A stretch of 6,474 nucleotides of DNA, from NCBI GenBank assembly GCA_004296865.1, contig SCVQ01000400.1:1-6474 (forward strand), read 5' to 3'. The notes under the pieces were generated by a model, which had not been told where the DNA came from, searched no databases, and saw only the letters and a program-made list of their open reading frames with translations. Each line of letters opens with the position of its first letter. Position 1 is the first letter of the stretch. This document shows, piece after piece, positions 1 to 5,474 of the stretch. The position numbers were made by a program, and so were the translations under genes. The stretch comes from Nitrospirota bacterium (GTDB lineage Bacteria > Nitrospirota > Nitrospiria > Nitrospirales > Nitrospiraceae).

Positions 1-42
1 TCCGCATAGACGCGACGCACCCACAAGCCCTACGTGCGCCAT
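1..42 (-). CDS. possible 5' end of a leftward gene, cut by the window edge
   Basis: This is a tentative call. On the minus strand an ATG at 42-40 opens a frame that stays open to the left edge (14 codons, MAHVGLVGASRLCG). It is preceded by a purine-rich stretch (AAGGGGCGGGG) that could act as a ribosome binding site. It lies about 100 bases downstream of the strong leftward promoter at 145-173, which is the main reason to expect a gene here. A second minus frame, starting with GTG near position 79, is also open to the edge and cannot be excluded. The visible peptide is too short to assign a family. Its G-x-V-G-A-S pattern loosely recalls the start of a nucleotide-binding fold, but that is only an impression. 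Confidence 0.2.
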   Translation of the reverse strand, partial: MAHVGLVGASRLCG

Positions 43-144
43 TCGTCCCCGCCCCTTCTTGTACCCTGTGTGTGTTCACGATGCATGGAACTGCCACTCC
101 TGTCACGCAGAGCGGGGCTTCCGGCTGGATTCTCGAAGATTCAT

Positions 145-173
145 ATTATAGCCCCCGCTCGTAAGCTCGTCAA
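145..173 (-). promoter_or_regulatory. near-consensus sigma-70 promoter firing leftward
   Basis: On the minus strand the -35 box TTGACG (173-168) is separated by exactly 17 bases from a perfect -10 box TATAAT (150-145). Eleven of twelve consensus positions match at ideal spacing, making this the best promoter-like sequence I found in the window. The predicted start of transcription is around 138-141, with the transcript running off the left edge. Its -35 box lies about 40 bp from that of the rightward rsmD promoter, so the two may share a control region. I see no clear operator palindrome between them. Confidence 0.6.
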
Positions 174-212
174 AGTGCCGAGCCCAGCGCCTCATCATCA
201 TCTCCCTTTGCC

Positions 213-242
213 TTGACCGTCTAAAAATCGCTGTGCTACAGT
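213..242 (+). promoter_or_regulatory. candidate promoter for the rsmD-coaD-aspB operon
   Basis: A -35 box TTGACC (213-218) is followed after 18 bases by TACAGT (237-242), a four-of-six match to the -10 consensus. The TGC directly before it (234-236) forms an extended -10 element that can compensate for the weaker hexamer. Transcription would start near 249-250, giving a leader of only about 23 bases before the rsmD GTG. No terminator-like hairpin or riboswitch-like structure is evident in the leader. Confidence 0.45.
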
Positions 243-272
243 CAGCGCCATGCACAACGACTCTGGTGCTCC

Positions 273-848
273 GTGCGCGTGATCGCCGGCTCCCAGAAGG
301 GCCGGCACCTGCGGGGACCGCAAGGTCCCGGCCTGCGGCCGACGTCCGACCGCGTGAAGGAAGCGCTCTTTTCGATCCTCGCCCCCCACATCGAGGGCAC
401 ACGTTTTTTGGACCTGTATGCGGGCACCGGCGCTATCGGCATTGAGGCCTTGAGCCGCGGGGCTCAAGAGGCCACCTTCGTGGAACCGCATCGCGCCTCC
501 CTCCGTATCCTGCATGCCAATCTCCAACTGTGCGGCCTGGCTCCCTTGGCCGATGTCCGAACCGGCACGGCGGCGGCCTTTCTCGAACGACAGACCCCGA
601 CGGATCGTCCGTATGACCTTGTGTTCGCGGACCCGCCCTATCACGAGGCGGAGCATGGAACGGACCTGTTGTCAGCGCTCGCCGCGAGTGCTATCATGAC
701 GCCCGACTGCATCGTGGTTCTGGAGCATTACAGCAAGCTGACGGTCCCGCCGCAAGTCGGATGCCTCGTCAGGCTTCGTCAGTATCGGTACGGAGACACA
801 ACCCTGTCGGTGTTCAGGCGACAACCAGAGGGAGCCCCCTCCCCATGA
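273..848 (+). CDS. rsmD: 16S rRNA (guanine(966)-N2)-methyltransferase RsmD
   Basis: This SAM-dependent enzyme methylates the exocyclic N2 of G966 in helix 31 of 16S rRNA, acting on the assembling small subunit in the cytoplasm. The 191-residue product has the family layout. The N-terminal MRVIAGSQKGRHL is followed by RPTSDRVKEALF (22-33), the SAM-binding motif FLDLYAGTGAIGIEAL (45-60), the N-methyltransferase catalytic motif DPPY (120-123) and a conserved-looking YRYGDTTLSVFRR end (171-183). The length is normal. The start is GTG at 273, chosen because the protein then begins exactly at the family N-terminus. No in-frame ATG lies between it and the stop at 222, and no good Shine-Dalgarno precedes it. 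A tiny ATG frame (250-282) overlaps the start and might couple translation. The stop overlaps the coaD ATG. Function is secure by motif; the exact G966 target is family knowledge. Confidence 0.95.
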   Translation: MRVIAGSQKGRHLRGPQGPGLRPTSDRVKEALFSILAPHIEGTRFLDLYAGTGAIGIEALSRGAQEATFVEPHRASLRILHANLQLCGLAPLADVRTGTAAAFLERQTPTDRPYDLVFADPPYHEAEHGTDLLSALAASAIMTPDCIVVLEHYSKLTVPPQVGCLVRLRQYRYGDTTLSVFRRQPEGAPSP

Positions 849-1333
849 AACTCGGGGTCTATCCCGGCACATTCGACCCCATCACTCACGGCCATACCGA
901 TATCATCGTCCGGAGCCTTCGGGTCTTCGATCGGATTATCGTCGCAGTGGCCCACAATCCCAGCAAGCGCCCCATTTTTGACGTGGCGGAACGGGTGGAG
1001 ATGGTGAAACTGGTGACCAAGGACTTTGCCCATGTGGATGTCGAGGCCTTCGACGGACTGCTGGTGGACTACGTCAGGCGCCATGAGGCCCACGCGGTGA
1101 TCCGGGGCCTGCGCGCAACCTCGGACTTCGAGTACGAATTCCAGATGGCGCTCATCAATCGCAAACTCGACGACAAGGTTGAAACGGTCTTTCTCATGCC
1201 GAGCGAGGAATACTCCTACCTGACCTCCAGCATCATCAAGGAGGTGGCCGGCTTGGGCGGGGCGCTGAAGGACTTTGTCCACCCGGCGGTGGCGGAGCGA
1301 CTGCGCCACCGCCTGCGGAGGCCCGTCCAATGA
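845..1333 (+). CDS. coaD: phosphopantetheine adenylyltransferase CoaD
   Basis: This enzyme catalyses the penultimate step of coenzyme A synthesis: ATP plus 4'-phosphopantetheine gives dephospho-CoA plus pyrophosphate. It is a nucleotidyltransferase of the HxGH superfamily, normally hexameric and cytoplasmic. The 162-residue product matches the bacterial family length. Visible landmarks are the N-terminal GVYPGTFDPITHGH (4-17) holding the T/HxGH ATP-binding motif, a conserved lysine in SKRPIF (K41), IRGLRATSDFEYE (86-98) with the substrate-contacting arginine region, and the C-terminal TSSIIKE signature (127-133). The ATG at 845 fits the family N-terminus and overlaps the rsmD stop as ATGA. 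A GAGGGAG ribosome site (828-834) lies 10 bases upstream inside rsmD. Longer in-frame starts upstream would lie within rsmD and add non-homologous sequence. rsmD and coaD are neighbours in many bacteria, so the context supports both calls. Confidence 0.97.
   Translation: MKLGVYPGTFDPITHGHTDIIVRSLRVFDRIIVAVAHNPSKRPIFDVAERVEMVKLVTKDFAHVDVEAFDGLLVDYVRRHEAHAVIRGLRATSDFEYEFQMALINRKLDDKVETVFLMPSEEYSYLTSSIIKEVAGLGGALKDFVHPAVAERLRHRLRRPVQ
1317..1321 (+). promoter_or_regulatory. ribosome binding site of the aminotransferase gene
   Basis: A perfect GGAGG core lies inside the last codons of coaD, 8 bases before the ATG at 1330. It fixes that start and shows that this third operon gene can be initiated independently as well as through the ATGA overlap. 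Confidence 0.7.
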
Positions 1334-2523
1334 AACTGGCTGCCCGCGCGGGCCGAATCGTGCCCTCCCCGACCCTGAGCATCACCGCCACGGCCAAGGC
1401 CATGGCGGCCCAAGGGATCGACGTGATCGACTTTGCTTCGGGGGAGCCGGACTTCGACACCCCCGAGCCGATCAAGCAGGCGGCGGAAGCGGCGATCCGG
1501 TCCGGCTTTACCAAATACACGGCCTCATCCGGCATCGATGAACTCAAGAGCGCGATCGTCGACAAACTGCAGGCCGAGCAGGGACTCCGGTACGAGAAGG
1601 CCCAGATCCTCGTCTCCTGCGGCGCTAAACACACCCTCTACAACCTGGCCCAGGCTCTCGTGGAAGCGGGCGACGAGGTCGTGATCCCCGCCCCCTTCTG
1701 GGTGTCCTACCGGGACCAGGTGCTGCTCAACGACGCCACCCCGGTTCTCCTGGAGACACGCGAAACGGAGGGCTATGCGATCAGCCGGGCGGCGCTGGAA
1801 GCCTGCGTCACGCCGAAAACCAAAGCCATCATCGTGAATAGCCCCGGCAACCCCACGGGAGCCACCTACGACCTCGCCACCCTGGAAGGGATTGCCGAGG
1901 TGGCGCTCCGGCGAGATCTCCTCATCATTTCGGATGAAATCTACGAAAAGATTCTTTACGACGGGGCTCGGCACATCAGCATCGCCACCCTGGGAGCCGA
2001 CGTGGCTGCGCGTACGGTGGTGGTCAACGGGGTCTCCAAGGCTTATGCCATGACCGGTTGGCGCATCGGCTACGCGGCAGGGCCCAAGGACGTGATCACC
2101 GCCATGGCCGACATCCAAAGCCAAAGCACGTCGAATCCCACCTCCATCTCCCAGAAAGCCGCAGTAGCGGCCCTGCGAGGAGGCGATGCGTTCCCCCAGC
2201 AGATGGTGAAGGAATTCGATCGTCGCCGCCGCACGATGGTGGAGCGCCTCAACAAACTGCCGGGCGTCAGTTGCCGCATGCCCTCGGGCGCGTTCTATGC
2301 CTTCCCGAATGTGACCGGCCTGCTGAACCGCCGTCACGCCACCGGGTCGATCACGTCCCCCACGGACCTGGCCGCTTATCTGCTTAAAGAGGCACAAGTC
2401 GCCGTGGTGCCAGGCGAACCCTTCGGCAGCCCAGACCACATCCGCCTGTCCTATGCGACCAGCATGGAAGCGATCGCCCGCGGGCTGGACCGAATGGAGA
2501 ATGCACTGAGCAAACTTACCTGA
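1330..2523 (+). CDS. aspB: class I pyridoxal-phosphate aminotransferase, aspartate aminotransferase type (I-beta)
   Basis: This PLP enzyme is predicted to transfer the amino group between aspartate and 2-oxoglutarate; members of this subgroup may also use prephenate or aromatic amino acids. The 397-residue protein shows the fold-type I landmarks: SGEPDFDTP (37-45), the TKYTASSGIDELK substrate-lid region (61-73), YN near 104-105, NSPGNPTG (170-177) with the pyridine-ring asparagine N174, SDEIYE (201-206) with D202 and Y205, GVSKAYAMTGWRIGY (234-248) with Schiff-base lysine K237, and IRLSYA (371-376) with the carboxylate-binding R372. It resembles, from memory, the Thermus AspB type far more than the enterobacterial AspC type. 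It is co-translated with coaD (ATGA overlap). Aspartate feeds pantothenate through beta-alanine in some bacteria, so a link to CoA supply is conceivable but inferred. Substrate choice (aspartate, prephenate or both) cannot be settled by reading; the class is certain. Confidence 0.93.
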   Translation: MKLAARAGRIVPSPTLSITATAKAMAAQGIDVIDFASGEPDFDTPEPIKQAAEAAIRSGFTKYTASSGIDELKSAIVDKLQAEQGLRYEKAQILVSCGAKHTLYNLAQALVEAGDEVVIPAPFWVSYRDQVLLNDATPVLLETRETEGYAISRAALEACVTPKTKAIIVNSPGNPTGATYDLATLEGIAEVALRRDLLIISDEIYEKILYDGARHISIATLGADVAARTVVVNGVSKAYAMTGWRIGYAAGPKDVITAMADIQSQSTSNPTSISQKAAVAALRGGDAFPQQMVKEFDRRRRTMVERLNKLPGVSCRMPSGAFYAFPNVTGLLNRRHATGSITSPTDLAAYLLKEAQVAVVPGEPFGSPDHIRLSYATSMEAIARGLDRMENALSKLT

Positions 2524-2536
2524 TGCGGCAGGATGC

Positions 2537-2564
2537 TTGACTTTGGATAAAGCGGTGCTATCAC
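2537..2564 (+). promoter_or_regulatory. candidate promoter for the zinc-ribbon gene
   Basis: TTGACT (2537-2542) is followed after 16 bases by TATCAC (2559-2564), with TGC immediately before the -10 (2556-2558) as an extended element. Transcription would begin near 2571, about 40 bases before the GTG at 2612. The 88-bp gap after aspB contains no recognisable terminator hairpin, so read-through from the upstream operon is also possible. Confidence 0.4.
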
Positions 2565-2611
2565 CCAATCAGACGACTGACCGGAATCGATAGAACCAGG
2601 CGAGGGACACT

Positions 2612-3013
2612 GTGCCGATTTACGAATATGTCTGTGCAAGCTGCGAGCATCGGTTTGAAGTCAAGCAGAAGATGAGTGATCCGCCGGTTACAAGCTGCGC
2701 CCGCTGCGGTCAGGCAGTGAGCAAGATCATCTCGGCCCCGGCCATCATGTTCAAAGGAAGCGGGTGGTATATCACCGATTATTCGGACAAGATGAAGCCG
2801 CCGGGACAATCCGAGTCAGCTGGCAAGCCGACGAACGGCCAGACGGAGACGGCCAAGAAAGAAGCGGGCACGACAACAACGCCCCCCGCGCCGGTTCAAA
2901 CCGGAACAAGTTCGAACACCGGCACGGGGGCTAGTTCCTCACCGACGGGAACACCGCCGCCTTCAACCCCCGCCCCTGCCTCGACGCCTCCCACAACGTC
3001 CTCGTCTTCCTAA
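2612..3013 (+). CDS. FmdB-type zinc-ribbon protein with a Ser/Thr/Pro-rich tail
   Basis: This small protein belongs to the FmdB family, named after a putative regulator of formamidase in Methylophilus; the biochemical role of most members is unknown. The start MPIYEYVCASC is the family hallmark. One zinc ribbon is visible, with ligands C8 and C11 (CASC) and C29 and C32 (CARC), followed by the conserved FKGSGWYITDYS segment (48-59). After residue about 62 the sequence becomes a low-complexity tail rich in S, T, P, G and A that runs to residue 133, so about half the protein is probably disordered. The GTG start at 2612 has a GAGGG site (2602-2606) five bases upstream. It stands alone on the plus strand, convergent with the lipoprotein gene 23 bp away. 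There is no signal peptide, so it is presumably cytoplasmic. Family assignment is firm; function is not. Confidence 0.88.
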   Translation: MPIYEYVCASCEHRFEVKQKMSDPPVTSCARCGQAVSKIISAPAIMFKGSGWYITDYSDKMKPPGQSESAGKPTNGQTETAKKEAGTTTTPPAPVQTGTSSNTGTGASSSPTGTPPPSTPAPASTPPTTSSSS

Positions 3014-3036
3014 CGTCCATCGGTCCGACTGCCGAG

Positions 3037-3447
3037 CTATCTTTTGGCCGACCCCTTGGCAGGCTTCTTCACCGGCGCTTTACCCGATGGCTTACCGGCA
3101 GCTTTACCGGAGGCTTTGGCCGACGCCGCTTTGGCGGACGGCTTGGCAACTTTGGCCTTCTCCGCAGATAGGCTCTGCTCCAAATTGGCGATCCGACTGG
3201 CCAGTTCGCGATTCAACCGCGTCAGCTCATCCACGCGAAGTTGCAGTTCATCCTTCAATTTGGCGGTTTCCATCACCTGGGTTTCCAGCTTGGCCCGCTC
3301 CGCCGCAGCCGTCTGGACCTCCGCACGCAACTGCTCAATCTGTGCCTGGAGCGCCGGCGGCCAATAATCGCAGCCGCTCAGCCCAATCGTGGCCAGCCCG
3401 ATCAGGAGCATTCCGCCGAACATCTTTCCCATCCGCCATCCTTTCAT
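3037..3447 (-). CDS. small coiled-coil lipoprotein with a Lys/Ala-rich C-terminal tail
   Basis: I do not recognise a named family. The 136-residue product starts with a lipoprotein signal: basic MKGWRMGK, a hydrophobic stretch of about 15 residues, and the lipobox LSGC with the lipidated cysteine at 26. An Asp at +2 would favour inner-membrane retention if the enterobacterial Lol rule holds here. Residues about 33-98 form a heptad-patterned, strongly charged helix (repeated L/I/V spaced three and four apart, no prolines), very likely a coiled coil. Residues about 99-136 are a basic tail of short K/A/S/G/P units ending in KR, similar in composition to histone H1 or AlgP-like tails. A GAGGGGG site six bases upstream supports the first ATG over those at codons 6 and 9. 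It may share the purH-purD-tsaC transcript, but it has a candidate promoter of its own. A structural or envelope-spacer role is possible; no enzyme motif is seen. Confidence 0.8.
   Translation of the reverse strand: MKGWRMGKMFGGMLLIGLATIGLSGCDYWPPALQAQIEQLRAEVQTAAAERAKLETQVMETAKLKDELQLRVDELTRLNRELASRIANLEQSLSAEKAKVAKPSAKAASAKASGKAAGKPSGKAPVKKPAKGSAKR
3077..3151 (-). repeat. degenerate 12-base tandem repeat encoding the lipoprotein tail
   Basis: On the plus strand, six imperfect 12-base units follow one another: GCTTTACCCGAT (3077), GGCTTACCGGCA (3089), GCTTTACCGGAG (3101), GCTTTGGCCGAC (3113), then after a 3-base GCC insertion GCTTTGGCGGAC (3128) and GGCTTGGCAACT (3140). All changes keep the frame, so each unit adds four residues of the K/A/S/G/P tail. 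The pattern suggests growth by slippage within the gene, so length may differ between related strains. Confidence 0.65.
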
Positions 3448-3452
3448 CTTGT

Positions 3453-3459
3453 CCCCCTC
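3453..3459 (-). promoter_or_regulatory. ribosome binding site deciding the lipoprotein start
   Basis: The minus strand reads AGAGGGGG just upstream of the ATG at 3447-3445, about six bases away. This favours the first of three nearby in-frame ATG codons and keeps the basic n-region of the signal peptide. Confidence 0.6.
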
Positions 3460-3477
3460 TGTTCCCGGTGAACTGCT

Positions 3478-3506
3478 GTTATACCGAGTCGCGGTTGCTG
3501 TGCCAG
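3478..3506 (-). promoter_or_regulatory. candidate promoter for the lipoprotein gene
   Basis: In the 63-bp gap after tsaC, the minus strand carries CTGGCA (3506-3501), 17 bases of spacer and TATAAC (3483-3478), a five-of-six match to the -10 box at ideal spacing. Transcription would start around 3471, about 24 bases before the ATG. It would allow lipoprotein expression apart from the purine genes. Confidence 0.4.
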
Positions 3507-3510
3507 GACT

Positions 3511-4155
3511 TTACGACGCCAGCACCAACCCTGCCTCCGCAAGCGCTGCGGCAATCCGCTCACGAGCGATCGGCCCCTCGCGAAGCAGGCGGATCGAGCC
3601 GACCGTCTGCACAATCGTTGACGGCAGCCCCCCTGCCGTTGGGCCTCCGTCAAGAATCACATCCACTTCCGAGCCCAACGCCGCCTGCACCTCCTCGGCA
3701 GTCTGCGCCGGCGGCTCACCCGATCGGTTGGCGCTGGTCCCGGTCAGGGGGCCGGTCCGACGCAACAGCTCGACCAACGCTGGATAGGCCGGTTGCCGCA
3801 CCCCCACGGTCCCGGTTCCGAGGGTCAGGACTTCCGGCAAATCCGATGCGGCAGGGAAGACGATCGTCAGAGGGCCAGGCCAGAATCGCTGCATCAACAC
3901 GGCGGCTCCTTCGGTCACTTCCGCCACGATGCCCTCCAACTGCGCCGGCTCCGCAATCAGCACCAGCAACGGTTTCCCCTGAGCCCGTCCCTTCATCCTG
4001 CCGACTCGCCGCACCGCGGCCTCGTCGAACGGCGAGGCCCCAACGGCATAAAAGCTTTCCGTCGGAATAGCCACGACGCCGCCCCGGCGAATGACCTGCC
4101 CGACTGCCTCCGCGGCCTTCTGCGGATCGGCCTGGAGTGTGAGCATCCGTGCCAT
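3511..4155 (-). CDS. tsaC: L-threonylcarbamoyladenylate synthase, TsaC/Sua5/YrdC family
   Basis: Enzymes of this family make threonylcarbamoyl-AMP from threonine, bicarbonate and ATP. The TsaBDE complex then transfers the group to A37 of ANN-decoding tRNAs as t6A. Numbering from the ATG at 4155, the 214-residue protein is essentially one YrdC domain: GGVVAIPTESFYAVG (25-39), the K-x-R element MKGRAQGKP (54-62; K55, R57), FWPGPLTIVFP (91-101), VGVRQP (117-122) and TGTSANRSGEPP (138-149). It lacks the extra C-terminal domain of true Sua5 proteins. The usual PTDTVYGL signature reads PTESFYAV here, a conservative variant. The ATG at 4155 has a GGAAG site five bases upstream and lies 23 bp after the purD stop. 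A longer GTG start at 4230 would overlap purD by about 50 bases and add non-homologous residues, so I reject it. It is probably in the purine operon. The paralogous YciO subfamily, without proven t6A activity, is the main alternative. Confidence 0.85.
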   Translation of the reverse strand: MARMLTLQADPQKAAEAVGQVIRRGGVVAIPTESFYAVGASPFDEAAVRRVGRMKGRAQGKPLLVLIAEPAQLEGIVAEVTEGAAVLMQRFWPGPLTIVFPAASDLPEVLTLGTGTVGVRQPAYPALVELLRRTGPLTGTSANRSGEPPAQTAEEVQAALGSEVDVILDGGPTAGGLPSTIVQTVGSIRLLREGPIARERIAAALAEAGLVLAS

Positions 4156-4178
4156 CGCGGCTTCCGTCTCGCCCGCGC

Positions 4179-5474
4179 TCAGGCGCCGGACCGAAGGGCG
4201 CGGGCCGCGATGTCCGTGCGAAAATGGCACCCGTCAAAGGAGATCGCCCGAACCGCCTTGTAGGCCCGCTCAGAAGCCTCCGTCCATCGAGGCCCGACGC
4301 CGGTGACCCCCAAGACTCTCCCGCCGGCCGTGACGACCTCGTTGCCATCGCGCTTCGTTCCCGCATGAAAGACGAGCGTGTCATCCGAAAACGAAGGCGA
4401 AGTCGAAGGCGACAGATCGGCAAGCCCCCTGATCGGTCGTCCCGTGTCATAGGAGCCAGGATAGCCGGCTGAAGTCAGGACGACGCAGACCGCGGCTCGG
4501 TCATGCCATTCGACCTCCAGTTGATCCAGACGGTGCTCCACCACGGCTTCCATCACGTCCACCAAGTCCGTCTTTAAGAGCGGCAGGACCACCTGCGTTT
4601 CCGGGTCCCCGAACCGCGCATTGAACTCGAGGACATAGGGCCGGCCGCGCACGATCATCAGACCCGCATACAGCACGCCGTAAAACGGGCTCCCCACCTG
4701 CAGCAGCGCCTCTACCGCCGGACGAAGCACGCGCTGGACCACCTCGCTCCGCAACGCGGGCGTCGCCACCGGCGCCGGCGCATAGGCCCCCATGCCGCCC
4801 GTGTTCGGACCGGTATCCCCGTCGCCGACTCGCTTATGATCCTGGGCCGCCACCATCGGCACCACGGCTTTTCCATCCGTGAAGGCCATGATGGTGACTT
4901 CTTCTCCGTCCAAAAACTCTTCAATCACCACGCGCCGCCCCGCCGCCCCGAACGACTGCTTGCCGAGCATGTCGGTGACCGCCTCACGAGCTTGCTCCCT
5001 CGTGGCCGCCACCACCACGCCCTTCCCCTGCGCCAGGCCATCCGCCTTGACCACGACCGGCAGAGGATGGTGCTCAAGATAGGCCAGGGCCTGATCCAGC
5101 ACCTCGAAGGTCCTGGACGCCGCGGTCGGAATGCGGGCGCGGACCATCAGCTCCTTCGCGAAACTCTTGCTGGCCTCGATCTGCGCCGCTCCTCGCGTCG
5201 GACCGAAAATCCTCAACTTCGCCCTACGGAATTCGTCCGCAATCCCCAGGGCCAGCGCCCCTTCCGGCCCGACGACGGTCAAATCGATTTGCTCGGAGAG
5301 GGCAAAGGCTTTGAGTCCGGCAATGTCGTCTGCGGCAATGGGCACGCACCGCGCCAGGGACTCGATCCCGGCATTGCCCGGCGCGCAAAAGATCCCGGAG
5401 ACCCGAGGGCTCTGCGCGATCTTCCAGACAAGGGCATGTTCGCGGCCGCCGCTGCCGATGACGAGAACTTTCAC
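4179..5474 (-). CDS. purD: phosphoribosylamine-glycine ligase (GAR synthetase) PurD
   Basis: This enzyme catalyses the second step of de novo purine synthesis: phosphoribosylamine plus glycine plus ATP gives glycinamide ribonucleotide. It is a cytoplasmic ATP-grasp enzyme. The 431-residue protein has the standard length and order: N-domain KVLVIGSGGREHAL (2-15), APGNAG (31-36), VVGPEGALALGIAD (67-80), the ATP-grasp loop VVKADGLAQGKGVVVA (141-156), DHKRVGDGDTGPNTGGMGAY (212-231), the metal-binding EFNARFGDPE (283-292), and a C-terminal domain ending near FRTDIA (418-423). The start is GTG at 5474, where the protein begins exactly with the family motif. The ribosome site is weak, and a four-codon ATG frame (MVHP) ends on the overlapping GTGA. 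It follows purH by 120 bp, and tsaC follows it by 23 bp. A short in-frame duplication enlarges a Ser/Pro loop at about 355-363. The identification is secure. Confidence 0.97.
   Translation of the reverse strand: MKVLVIGSGGREHALVWKIAQSPRVSGIFCAPGNAGIESLARCVPIAADDIAGLKAFALSEQIDLTVVGPEGALALGIADEFRRAKLRIFGPTRGAAQIEASKSFAKELMVRARIPTAASRTFEVLDQALAYLEHHPLPVVVKADGLAQGKGVVVAATREQAREAVTDMLGKQSFGAAGRRVVIEEFLDGEEVTIMAFTDGKAVVPMVAAQDHKRVGDGDTGPNTGGMGAYAPAPVATPALRSEVVQRVLRPAVEALLQVGSPFYGVLYAGLMIVRGRPYVLEFNARFGDPETQVVLPLLKTDLVDVMEAVVEHRLDQLEVEWHDRAAVCVVLTSAGYPGSYDTGRPIRGLADLSPSTSPSFSDDTLVFHAGTKRDGNEVVTAGGRVLGVTGVGPRWTEASERAYKAVRAISFDGCHFRTDIAARALRSGA
4392..4412 (-). repeat. in-frame 9-base direct repeat within purD
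   Basis: CGAAGGCGA occurs at 4392-4400 and again at 4404-4412 on the plus strand, exactly 12 bases apart. On the coding strand this gives TCG CCT TCG twice, i.e. Ser-Pro-Ser repeated four residues apart in a loop of the PurD C-terminal domain. It looks like a small tandem duplication that kept the frame. Confidence 0.55.

Noticed and set aside
198..656. Minus-strand open frame of 152 codons opposite rsmD, possibly a divergent gene
   Set aside because: It covers conserved RsmD coding sequence, has a composition typical of shadow frames, and lies upstream of the leftward promoter, not downstream of it.
761..844. 28-codon N-terminal extension of CoaD
   Set aside because: The extension lies inside rsmD in another frame and precedes the family N-terminus; the ATG at 845 with its ribosome site fits better.
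779..1330. Minus-strand open frame of 183 codons opposite coaD
   Set aside because: It is a complementary shadow of a clearly conserved gene, with no recognisable motif.
1525..2568. Minus-strand open frame of 347 codons opposite the aminotransferase gene
   Set aside because: It lies antisense to a gene with intact catalytic motifs, its translation shows no family motif, and such long antisense frames are expected in GC-rich DNA with G/C at third codon positions.
3014..3036. Bidirectional terminator between the convergent zinc-ribbon and lipoprotein genes
   Set aside because: The 23-bp gap has only scattered CGG/CCG matches with no stable stem and no flanking T-run on either strand.
3087..4070. 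Plus-strand open frame of 327 codons running through the lipoprotein and tsaC genes
   Set aside because: It spans two well-supported minus-strand genes and their gap, and its translation is a Pro/Arg/Ser-rich shadow without domains.
4156..4230. 25-codon N-terminal extension of the TsaC homologue from a GTG at 4230
   Set aside because: It would overlap the purD end by about 50 bases, is Arg/Ser/His-rich without homology, and the ATG at 4155 has a usable ribosome site.
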